Assembly (NCBI GenBank): GCA_964538565.1
Contig: CAZIGW010000253.1
Coordinates: forward strand, 1-8,663
Direction of reading: 5' to 3'
Source: CAYVBN01 sp964538565
GTDB taxonomy: Bacteria > Pseudomonadota > Alphaproteobacteria > Rhizobiales > Xanthobacteraceae
Length of the DNA: 8,663 bases
Position 1 is the first letter of the stretch. Each line of letters starts with the position of its first letter. Shown here piece by piece: positions 1 through 4,795 of this stretch. The notes under the pieces are model-generated. The model ran no database searches, was not told where the DNA came from, and was given only the letters and a program-made list of their open reading frames with translations. A program made the position numbers and the translations under genes.

Positions 1-735
1 ATCGGCCGCGAACGCCTTGCGGTCGAAGCCGAGGCGCGTTCGGGGAAATTCGCAGAGCGCCTGCACTCCCGAGGGGCCGAGGCGGATGCGCCAGGTCTGC
101 CGCTCGGTCGGCTTGGGTGCCGCGAAGGCGCTGGCGGTCAGGAGCGCGATGTTGGCGCCTCTGTCCGGATCGCGGGCCGATTCGTAACGAATGACGGCTA
201 TCTCCGCCGCGCGTGCCGTTTCGGCAAGATCCTGGCAGGGGGCGTAGTCGGTCGGATGCGTCCAGGCCGCGCGCTGGTCGACGAAGGGCGCCACGGTCAG
301 GTCGAGTCCCTGGGAGGTGGCGTAGAGCGCCGCAAACGCGGTGAACTCGCCGGCGTCATGCGGCCAGGGCGTCTTCGGCGATTCGGCGAAGAACAGCAGC
401 CGGTGAAACGCCGCCTCGGCGACGGCGGTCTGCACCGCCGCGGAGGCGTAGTAGACGCCCGGCGTCATGCCGGGCCGGCGGAAGCGCGAACCGTGCGGAT
501 AGGGGGCGCCGTAGCGGAACGGGGTCGCCAGCAGGTAGTCGAGAAACCGCGATTCGGGCGGCTGCGGCGGCTTGGTCTGCTCGATCAGCTCCTCGAGCAG
601 GGCCTGTTCCTCCAAGGTGTCGACGAGCTTGAGCGTGGAGACCTGGTGCTGGGCCTCGACCATGCGCCAGCACGAGCCTGAGAGGGCGCGCGCCTCAGAC
701 GACAGCGCGGCGGGCGTCCAGGTAGGCGATGACAT
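1..735 (-). CDS. RES-domain toxin (NAD+-consuming), 3' end cut by window edge
   Basis: This is the toxin of a RES-Xre toxin-antitoxin pair. RES proteins of this family break down NAD+ in the cytoplasm, some by phosphorolysis, and so poison the cell unless bound by their antitoxin. 245 codons are visible and the frame is open to base 1; the family is usually about 230-260 aa, so little is missing. Visible signatures are WRMVEAQH (residues 23-30), a long STLKLVDTLEEQALLEELIE stretch (33-52), SRFRRPG (83-89) leading to GVYYAS (93-98), and AVAEAAFHR (104-112). Tyr96 and Glu107 lie 11 apart, as I recall for the catalytic Tyr and Glu of MbcT. Near the end are a VIRYESARDP stretch and NIALLTASAF, which holds a likely active-site serine. 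I chose the ATG at 733-735, inside the antitoxin gene, because the ATG at 661-663 would remove the conserved WR before MVEAQH. Family assignment is firm; the start is less so. Confidence 0.88.
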   Translation of the reverse strand, partial: MSSPTWTPAALSSEARALSGSCWRMVEAQHQVSTLKLVDTLEEQALLEELIEQTKPPQPPESRFLDYLLATPFRYGAPYPHGSRFRRPGMTPGVYYASAAVQTAVAEAAFHRLLFFAESPKTPWPHDAGEFTAFAALYATSQGLDLTVAPFVDQRAAWTHPTDYAPCQDLAETARAAEIAVIRYESARDPDRGANIALLTASAFAAPKPTERQTWRIRLGPSGVQALCEFPRTRLGFDRKAFAAD

Positions 736-1075
736 CGACGAGGCCCGACACGGTTTGCATTTTCTCGATCGGTCGCCCGCCGAGGGCGCTGTTCTCGGCC
801 CTGAGCCAGGCGCGGGCCACCGCCTGATCGCCGCCCACGATCGCGTCGAGCGAGCGGAACAGCCGGATCAGGAGCGTCGCCAGTTCGAACGGCTTGTCGC
901 CGCGTCCCAGCACATAGGTCCCGCTGCCGATGCGCGACATCGTCGCCTCGGAGACGCCGATCACGCGGCCGGCCGCCTTGTTCGACAGCCCAAGCTGGGC
1001 GGCCGCGCGCACCAGCGCCTTGGTGACGACGGCGCCTTCGACGGTGGCGGAGCGGGCGGAAACGGGCCGAAGCAT
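695..1075 (-). CDS. Xre/MbcA/ParS-type antitoxin (DUF2384)
   Basis: This is the antitoxin partner of the RES toxin, 126 aa. Residues about 20-50 form a helix-turn-helix (LVRAAAQLGLSNKAAGRVIG, then VSEATMSRIGSG), the Xre-like DNA-binding part. Residues about 62-126 match the C-terminal toxin-binding domain, with the typical LATLLIRLFRSLDAIVGGD, then AWLRAENSALGGRPIEKMQT, and finally VDVIAYLDARRAVV at the very end. In this family the C-terminus plugs the toxin's NAD+ pocket and the antitoxin represses its own promoter. It is the first gene of the pair, and its last 41 nt overlap the toxin start, so translation is probably coupled. No strong Shine-Dalgarno precedes the ATG; TAGGA and CTAGG are the only purine stretches. 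Length and domain order are normal for the family. Confidence 0.9.
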   Translation of the reverse strand: MLRPVSARSATVEGAVVTKALVRAAAQLGLSNKAAGRVIGVSEATMSRIGSGTYVLGRGDKPFELATLLIRLFRSLDAIVGGDQAVARAWLRAENSALGGRPIEKMQTVSGLVDVIAYLDARRAVV

Positions 1076-1103
1076 GGGAAATGAGCCTAGATCCTACGAA
1101 AGA

Positions 1104-1133
1104 ATCATATAGCACACTTTCCACAGAATGCAA
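1104..1133 (-). promoter_or_regulatory. Candidate sigma-70-like promoter of the toxin-antitoxin pair
   Basis: On the minus strand, TTGCAT (1133-1128) is followed by an 18-nt spacer and TATGAT (1109-1104). The -10 matches the consensus at five of six bases; the -35 is weak. The short AT-rich stretch stands out against GC-rich flanks. A start of transcription near 1097 would leave a leader of about 22 nt. Antitoxins of this family usually bind here, but I see no clear operator palindrome. Confidence 0.4.
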
Positions 1134-1297
1134 CCGACGAGAACACGGGCAGGCCGGGCCGGTCAGATAAAACGCCAGCGTTCTCAGTCACTTAATCGGC
1201 GCGGGGGCGGCCGGGCCGCGGCCGCGCCGCCTGTGCGCGGCGCTTGAGACTTATCGAATCAGCCGCTGCCCCCTACATTCGACCTGTCGTTAACAAC
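1134..1297. other. Intergenic, GC-rich palindromic stretch, no gene seen
   Basis: This is a divergent intergenic region between the toxin-antitoxin promoter and the 26-codon ORF. It holds a very GC-rich run (1201-1242) in which GCGGCC (1207-1212) can pair with GGCCGC (1220-1225) around a 7-nt loop. A promoter for the downstream mini-transcript should lie here. The only candidates I see are weak: TTGAGA at 1244-1249 without a well-spaced -10, and TACATT at 1274-1279 with the poor -35 TTATCG at 1251-1256. Confidence 0.4.
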
Positions 1298-1315
1298 AGA
1301 AAGGAGGTGATCCAG
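1298..1315 (+). promoter_or_regulatory. Extended Shine-Dalgarno, 18-nt complement of the 16S 3' end
   Basis: AGAAAGGAGGTGATCCAG is, as far as I recall the rhizobial 16S sequence, the full reverse complement of its 3' end (CTGGATCACCTCCTTTCT). The GGAGG core sits 7 nt before the GTG at 1315-1317, which is ideal spacing. Normal ribosome binding sites use 4-7 of these bases, so this one is extreme. It fixes the start of the small ORF that follows. Confidence 0.75.
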
Positions 1316-1395
1316 TGTCTCATTGTCATTCGCCGTGGTCGCCCGGCATTCCGGACCTGGATTCTCGCCTCTGCCGAGGGTCGCGCGTGACCTAA
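1315..1395 (+). CDS. 26-aa small ORF, leader-peptide-like, function unknown
   Basis: This is a 26-codon ORF with GTG start and TAA stop. The product starts MSHCHSPWSPGIPDLDS and ends RLCRGSRVT. I do not recognise a named family. Support for translation is the exceptional Shine-Dalgarno 7 nt upstream and the self-contained layout: 38 nt after the stop a perfect rho-independent terminator closes the transcript. The peptide has an HCH motif (residues 3-5) and a second Cys (20), so metal binding is conceivable; it also lies next to a copper-peptide operon, but on the opposite strand and in its own transcript. It has no membrane segment or signal peptide. The architecture of strong ribosome site, tiny ORF, hairpin and terminator resembles an attenuation leader, yet no plus-strand gene follows for about 2.8 kb. 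It may be a stand-alone small protein or a small RNA whose ORF matters little. Confidence 0.5.
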   Translation: MSHCHSPWSPGIPDLDSRLCRGSRVT

Positions 1396-1409
1396 CGCGT
1401 TGGGGTCTG

Positions 1410-1426
1410 GAGCCGGCCTGCGGCTC
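1410..1426 (+). other. Small hairpin ahead of the terminator
   Basis: GAGCCG (1410-1415) and CGGCTC (1421-1426) form a perfect 6-bp stem around the loop GCCTG. It lies between the stop codon of the 26-codon ORF and the terminator, giving two tandem stems. It does not share bases with the terminator stem, so simple antiterminator switching is not evident. Confidence 0.45.
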
Positions 1427-1433
1427 GACAATG

Positions 1434-1468
1434 GAAGGGCTGCCCGCAAGGCAGCCCTTCTTGTTTCT
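1434..1468 (+). terminator. Rho-independent terminator of the small-ORF transcript
   Basis: GAAGGGCTGCC (1434-1444) and GGCAGCCCTTC (1450-1460) form a perfect 11-bp stem with a 5-nt loop, followed on the plus strand by the T-rich tail TTGTTTCT (1461-1468). On the minus strand the stem lies about 36 nt past the bufD stop but is followed only by CATTGT. It therefore clearly ends the plus transcript and may only weakly stop the bufferin operon coming from the other side. Confidence 0.85.
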
Positions 1469-1495
1469 GGAGGGGTCTGGCGCCGGGTGGCGCGT

Positions 1496-1966
1496 TCAGC
1501 CGAATCGGCGGGCGATCAGGTGGTCGAGCGACAGCACGCCGGGTCCGCGGGCGATCACCACCAGGAAACACGTCGCCCACACCCCGTGGGTCGGCCACGC
1601 GCCCGGGTAGACGAAGATTTCGATCACGGCCGTCATGCCGAGGAGCGCCAGCGCCGAGAGCCGCGAGGCGAGCCCGATGACGAGCAGCACGGGAAGCAGG
1701 TGCTCGGCGGCGGCGGAGATGTGGGCGGCGATCACCGGGTCGATGAACGGCAGCGCGTATTCCTCGCGAAACAGCGCGATCGCGCTGTCGGTGACGTGCC
1801 AGCCGTCCACCTTGGTCTCGCCCGACTGCCAGAACACGGCGGCCGGAAACACCCGGGCGGAAAGCCCGATCAGCGCGTAGGGGATGCGGTCGAGCAACCC
1901 GAAGGCGCGGCGGACGACCTCGGCGAGCCCGGGGGCGGGTTGTGAAATCACGAGCGGCATGGTCAT
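1496..1966 (-). CDS. bufD: DoxX-family membrane protein of the bufferin operon
   Basis: This is a DoxX-like integral membrane protein of 156 aa and the last gene of the bufferin (GIG) operon. Four hydrophobic segments are visible at residues about 30-47, 78-100, 103-120 and 128-145. The stretch GLSARVFPAAVFWQSGETKV (34-53) is typical of DoxX proteins encoded next to DUF692 genes. Family members sit in the inner membrane and are often linked to redox chemistry; in bufferin operons the exact role is unsettled, with help in thiol or metal handling being the usual guess. Its ATG shares an ATGA overlap with the bufC stop, so translation is coupled. A second ATG two codons in gives nearly the same product. 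No strong terminator specific to this strand follows. The DoxX call is firm; the operon name rests on context. Confidence 0.88.
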   Translation of the reverse strand: MTMPLVISQPAPGLAEVVRRAFGLLDRIPYALIGLSARVFPAAVFWQSGETKVDGWHVTDSAIALFREEYALPFIDPVIAAHISAAAEHLLPVLLVIGLASRLSALALLGMTAVIEIFVYPGAWPTHGVWATCFLVVIARGPGVLSLDHLIARRFG

Positions 1967-2748
1967 GGGTGCCTTTCCTTCGACGGCTCGGGCAGGACGA
2001 TCCCCGTGACGAGGCCCGAGCCGATGAGCCCCGCAAGGTTGGAGGTGAGGTCGAACCCGGCGCTGTCCGCGCGCGCCGCCTCGACCGCGGCGGCGAGCGG
2101 CTCGCCGGCCGCCAGGGCCAGCACGAACGCGGCCCCGCCCGGCGGCAGCCGGCGGACTTCGACATCGAACTGCGGACGGGCAACGAGCGCGTCTTCGCCG
2201 CGCCAGTCCTCGATCGCGGCGAGGGCCGCTTCGCCGGCGTTCATCGCCCAGATGGTGACGACCGGATGGGCGGAGCGGACGACGCGCACGGAGGGGTGCA
2301 GCAGGACCCGCGCTGTCCCGAGCCGCGCCGGGTCGACGCGTGCCAGCGTCGCGGCATCGGCGGAAGCGGCGTCGGCGGCGTGGTAGGCGTGGGTGCGGGC
2401 GGCCTCGAGCCGGGCGACATCCGCCAGGTATTCGAGCTCGGCGGCGGGCGGGAACTGCGCAATGAACCGCGGGAAGTCGTCCCCGTAGAACATCAGGATC
2501 GGGGAGCGCGGCGGATGCGCGGCGACGAAGACGCGCGCCATCCCCCGGAAGAACTCTTCGCCGACGAGCGCCCGTACGGCCGGAAACCGGCTCTCGACCG
2601 CGCTGACGAGGCTGACGGCGACGTTGTTGCGGTAGACCGCGAAGCGCGCCACCGGGATCGCCGGCGTGTGCGCGACGACGCCTTCGGGTACCGGCAGCTC
2701 GGGCGCGAGCAGGGCGGTTGCGAAAGAGGCTTCGAATCCGGCCGACAT
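1963..2748 (-). CDS. bufC: DUF2063 partner protein of the MNIO enzyme
   Basis: This is a 261-aa protein of the DUF2063 family, the usual partner of DUF692/MNIO enzymes, thought to recognise the precursor peptide and present it to BufB. The N-terminal helical domain contains ARFAVYRNNVAVSLVSAVES (34-53), RFPAVRALVGEEFF (54-67), a HPPRSP stretch near 80 and YLADVARLEAA near 107-117, all hallmarks of the family. The C-terminal half is a beta-rich domain ending in AGLIGSGLVTGIVLPEPSKE. The frame is open far upstream into bufB, but I chose the ATG at 2746-2748 because GGGAGG lies 6 nt before it and the product then starts where the family does. It begins 20 nt after bufB and overlaps bufD by ATGA. 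Pfam labels the N-terminal domain putative DNA-binding; the operon context argues for a peptide-modification role instead. Confidence 0.9.
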   Translation of the reverse strand: MSAGFEASFATALLAPELPVPEGVVAHTPAIPVARFAVYRNNVAVSLVSAVESRFPAVRALVGEEFFRGMARVFVAAHPPRSPILMFYGDDFPRFIAQFPPAAELEYLADVARLEAARTHAYHAADAASADAATLARVDPARLGTARVLLHPSVRVVRSAHPVVTIWAMNAGEAALAAIEDWRGEDALVARPQFDVEVRRLPPGGAAFVLALAAGEPLAAAVEAARADSAGFDLTSNLAGLIGSGLVTGIVLPEPSKERHP

Positions 2749-2768
2749 CCCGACCTCCCGTGCGAGGC

Positions 2769-3647
2769 TTACGCGGCCGGCGCGCGGCGCGCGTGCTCGA
2801 GCACCGCCTGGGCGGCGAGCGCTTCGGCGCGCAGGCGCGTCCACTCCGGAACGTCGTTGTCCCATTCGATCAGCGTCGGCAGCGGGCCGGCGCGGCCGAT
2901 CACGAAGGCATAGAGCTCCCACACGGGCTCGGCGACCGGCGTCCCGTGCGCGTCGATCAGCAGCGGCGCGCCGGTGTCGTCGACGGTCGCGTCGTGGCCG
3001 CCGAGGTGGATCTCCTTGACGCGATGGAGCGGAAACGCCTCCAGATAGGCGAACGGGTCGAGCCCGTGGTTGCGCGCGCAGACGAACACATTGTTGACGT
3101 CGAGCAGGAGCCCGCAGCCGCTGCGGCGCGATACCTCGGCAAGAAAATCCGTCTCCGCAATCGTGCTTTCGGCGAAGCGCACGTAGGTCGAGGGATTTTC
3201 CAGCAGCATCTCGCGCCCGAGCGCCGTCTGCACCTCGTCGACGTGCTCGATGACCCGGCGCAGCGTGTCCTGTGTGTAGGGCAGCGGCAGAAGATCGTTC
3301 AGATAGACCTCGCCGTGCGAGGACCAGGCGAGATGTTCGGAGAAGCTGTGCGGCTGGTAGCGTTCGCACAGGGCGCGCAGACGGGCGAGATGGTCGCGGT
3401 CGAGCGGACGCATCGAGCCGACGGAAAGACCGACGCCGTGCAGCGACAGCGCGTAGCGCTCGCGCAGGGCGGCAAGTTGCGCGTGCGGCGGGCCGCCGGC
3501 CCCCATGTAGTTCTCGGCATGCACCTCGACAAAACCGATCGGCTGCGGCGCGGCCATGATGTCGCGGAAGTGGACCGGCTTGAATCCGACGCCGGGGGCG
3601 GCGGGCAGGCGGCTCGAAGCGCGGGCGGCGGCGGCAAAGGCGGGCAT
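2769..3647 (-). CDS. bufB: DUF692 multinuclear iron oxidative enzyme (MNIO) that modifies the bufferin peptide
   Basis: This is a DUF692-family TIM-barrel enzyme with a multi-iron centre, 292 aa from the chosen start. MNIOs use O2 to rebuild cysteine residues of a ribosomal peptide; in bufferins cysteines become thiooxazole-type heterocycles that bind copper. Visible family motifs are GVGFKP (19-24), FVEVHAENYMG (39-49), LSLHGVGLSVGS (67-78), SFSEHLAW (101-108), MLLENPSTY (147-155), LLLDVNNVFV (180-189), EIHLGGHD (212-219), LLIDAHGTPV (229-238) and LIEWDND (259-265). Their His, Glu, Asp and Asn residues, such as His70, His105, Glu150, Asn185, His214 and Glu261, are the likely iron ligands, and all appear present. 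An upstream in-frame ATG at 3657-3659 would add four residues, but GAGG 6 nt before the ATG at 3645-3647 favours the shorter form. It follows bufA after a strong hairpin. Confidence 0.93.
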   Translation of the reverse strand: MPAFAAAARASSRLPAAPGVGFKPVHFRDIMAAPQPIGFVEVHAENYMGAGGPPHAQLAALRERYALSLHGVGLSVGSMRPLDRDHLARLRALCERYQPHSFSEHLAWSSHGEVYLNDLLPLPYTQDTLRRVIEHVDEVQTALGREMLLENPSTYVRFAESTIAETDFLAEVSRRSGCGLLLDVNNVFVCARNHGLDPFAYLEAFPLHRVKEIHLGGHDATVDDTGAPLLIDAHGTPVAEPVWELYAFVIGRAGPLPTLIEWDNDVPEWTRLRAEALAAQAVLEHARRAPAA

Positions 3648-3674
3648 CGGAGACCTCATGAAGCAGGGAAAGGC

Positions 3675-3702
3675 GGGGCGCGCGGAGGGGGGCGCGCGCC
3701 CC
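3675..3702 (-). promoter_or_regulatory. Strong intercistronic hairpin between bufA and bufB
   Basis: On the transcript strand GGGGCGCGCG (3702-3693) pairs perfectly with CGCGCGCCCC (3684-3675) around an 8-nt loop, in the 67-nt gap between bufA and bufB. It is followed by only a short CCTTTCCC, not a true T-tract. It therefore looks more like a partial attenuator or a 3' stabiliser of the bufA message than a full terminator. Either action would yield more precursor peptide than enzyme. Confidence 0.7.
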
Positions 3703-3714
3703 GTCGCCGAGGGG

Positions 3715-4011
3715 TCAGGACTTGATGGGGGTCAGCGAGCCCATGCCCTTCGGGGTCTTGATCGTCGTGCACGTGCCCTTGGCGACGTACTTCCAGGCGT
3801 TGCCCTGGTAGTCGACGTGCGAAGTGCCGGCGCAGGTCGTGCCGGGACCGGCCGCGCAATCGTTCTGGCCCTTGAGCGCGACTCCGAAGCATTTGTCCAT
3901 CGTCGGCTGCGCCGGCTTCGGTCCAGCGAAGGCCGGCGCGGACAACATCGTCAAGGCGGCCGCGAACGAACCGGCGAGGGTGAGAGCGGCAGCAGTCGTC
4001 TTGGCAGTCAT
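3715..4011 (-). CDS. bufA: Bufferin precursor peptide (DUF2282), secreted copper-binding RiPP
   Basis: This is a DUF2282 precursor of 98 aa and the first gene of the operon. Residues 1-29 form a Sec-type signal peptide (charged MTAKTT, hydrophobic core, cleavage expected after APAFA), an unusual N-terminal extension for a RiPP but normal for bufferins. The mature part has the four conserved cysteines: Cys41 in MDKCFGV, Cys52 in GQNDCAAG, Cys60 in GTTCAGTS and Cys81 in VAKGTC, with the family signature VDYQGNAWKYV (66-76) between the last two. In characterised bufferins MNIO/DUF2063 pairs convert conserved cysteines to thiooxazole-type rings and the secreted product binds copper and protects the cell. 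AAGGGG lies 7 nt before the ATG and supports this start. A GTAACG-N16-CGAA promoter lies upstream, so control by the divergent sigma factor is very likely. Function in this organism is inferred from family and context. Confidence 0.93.
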   Translation of the reverse strand: MTAKTTAAALTLAGSFAAALTMLSAPAFAGPKPAQPTMDKCFGVALKGQNDCAAGPGTTCAGTSHVDYQGNAWKYVAKGTCTTIKTPKGMGSLTPIKS

Positions 4012-4099
4012 GGAAGATCCCCTTTCGAATGGGACGACCGGATACGAAAGCGATCCCCAGGGGACGTGCTTTCGGCGGGCCGGTGATCGGCCTCACGCA
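4012..4099 (-). promoter_or_regulatory. bufA 5' leader with alternative stems over the ribosome binding site
   Basis: This leader of about 88 nt, from the predicted transcription start to the bufA ATG, contains in transcript order CGAAAGC (4074-4068), GCTTTCG (4051-4045) and CGAAAGGGG (4027-4019). The middle copy can pair with the first (7 bp) or with the third (6 bp). The third contains the Shine-Dalgarno AAGGGG, so the two stems exclude each other and only one hides the ribosome site. GTCCCC (4065-4060) can also pair with the GGGGAT at the Shine-Dalgarno. No known riboswitch class is recognised. Confidence 0.4.
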
Positions 4100-4105
4100 G
4101 GATCC

Positions 4106-4131
4106 TTCGCGGCGGGGAGCCCCGTCGTTAC
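4106..4131 (-). promoter_or_regulatory. SigF-type ECF promoter of the bufferin operon
   Basis: On the minus strand, GTAACG (4131-4126), exactly 16 nt, then CGAA (4109-4106). This matches the Caulobacter sigma-F consensus GTAACC-N16-CGAA at all but the last base of the -35. It is 95 nt upstream of the bufA start and divergent from the sigma gene, whose own promoter has the same elements and spacing. Confidence 0.85.
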
Positions 4132-4198
4132 ATCGGTCACGGGCATGTGTATGGTGATCGCGCCAGCGTCACGAACGCGTGAAACGGCGGACCGGGCC

Positions 4199-4224
4199 GT
4201 AACAATCGTCCCATCTGGAACGAA
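4199..4224 (+). promoter_or_regulatory. SigF-type ECF promoter, autoregulating the sigma/anti-sigma pair
   Basis: GTAACA (4199-4204), exactly 16 nt, then CGAA (4221-4224). Elements and spacing equal those of the divergent bufA promoter. The -10 ends only 7 nt before the sigma ATG at 4232, so transcription should start at or next to the start codon and give a leaderless message. Confidence 0.85.
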
Positions 4225-4231
4225 TTGATCC

Positions 4232-4795
4232 ATGGATACGCGCGTGAACGAGCGCGAGACACTCTGGTCCGACCTGATGCGGTCGGCGAACGCGGGAGAC
4301 ACGGGCGCCTATGCGCGGCTCCTGAAGGAATTGCTGCCGGCGCTGCGCGCGGCTGCCCGTCGCGGACTTGCGCGCGCCGGAAGCGCGGACACGGATGCCG
4401 AGGACATCGTGCAGGAAACGCTGCTCGCCATACATCTCAAGCGCCACACGTGGCGCTCCGAGGAGCCGATCGCGCCGTGGATCTGGGCGATCGCCCGCAA
4501 CAAGCTCACCGACGTGCTGCGCCGGCGTGGCCGCCGCGTCGAGCTGCCGATCGAGGATTTCGCCGAAGTGCTGCCGTCCGAGGAAACGCGGCCGGCCGCG
4601 CCCGCGCACGACGTCGAGCGGCACTTGAAGACGCTGCCTGACGGTCAGCGCGCCGTCGTGCAGGCGGTCGCGGTGGAGGGCGTCTCGATCGCCGAGGCGG
4701 CCGCGCGCCTCGACATGAGCAATGGCGCGGTCCGCGTCGCGCTCCATCGCGGGCTCGCGACGCTCGCCGCCACCCTGAGGACGACCCGCTCATGA
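4232..4795 (+). CDS. sigF: ECF sigma factor, SigF type (ECF16-like)
   Basis: This is an extracytoplasmic-function RNA polymerase sigma factor of 187 aa. Region 2 spans residues about 10-100, with DAEDIVQETLLAIHLKRHTW and PWIWAIARNKLTDVLRRRGR, the -10-binding and core-binding helices. Region 4 spans about 125-180, with LPDGQRAVVQAVAVEGVSIA, then EAAARLDMSNGAVRVALHRG, the -35-reading helix-turn-helix. The pairing with a DUF1109 anti-sigma is the trait of the group that includes Caulobacter SigF, which responds to metals such as chromium and cadmium. The stop overlaps the nrsF start by ATGA, so the two are made together. The ATG at 4232 keeps all of region 2; no Shine-Dalgarno fits because the promoter lies directly upstream. 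Target genes inferred from promoters in this window are its own operon and bufABCD. Family call firm, inducer unknown. Confidence 0.92.
   Translation: MDTRVNERETLWSDLMRSANAGDTGAYARLLKELLPALRAAARRGLARAGSADTDAEDIVQETLLAIHLKRHTWRSEEPIAPWIWAIARNKLTDVLRRRGRRVELPIEDFAEVLPSEETRPAAPAHDVERHLKTLPDGQRAVVQAVAVEGVSIAEAAARLDMSNGAVRVALHRGLATLAATLRTTRS

Noticed and set aside
186..211. GTAACG in the RES gene as another SigF-type promoter
   Set aside because: There is no CGAA 16 nt downstream, and it lies antisense inside a coding region.
1244..1279. TTGAGA with TACATT as the promoter of the mini-transcript
   Set aside because: The spacer between them is 24 nt, too long for a normal promoter, and the better-spaced TTATCG is a poor -35. 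The true promoter remains unidentified.
1298..1315. 18-nt identity to the reverse complement of the 16S 3' end as a remnant of an rRNA operon
   Set aside because: The match stops exactly where the GTG start begins, flanking rRNA sequence is absent, and the spacing to the start codon is that of a Shine-Dalgarno.
1323..1610. 95-codon plus-strand frame after the mini-transcript start
   Set aside because: It runs through the terminator and into the bufD coding region, has no ribosome site of its own, and its product has no recognisable features.
1942..2913. 323-codon plus-strand frame opposite bufC and bufB
   Set aside because: It is a shadow of GC-rich genes on the other strand; its product is a low-complexity run of Arg, Gly, Glu and Asp, while bufC and bufB match known families.
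4217..4241. GGAAC overlapping the sigF -10 element as an EcfG promoter
   Set aside because: No CGTT follows at 16 or 17 nt; the bases there belong to the SigF-type promoter and start codon.
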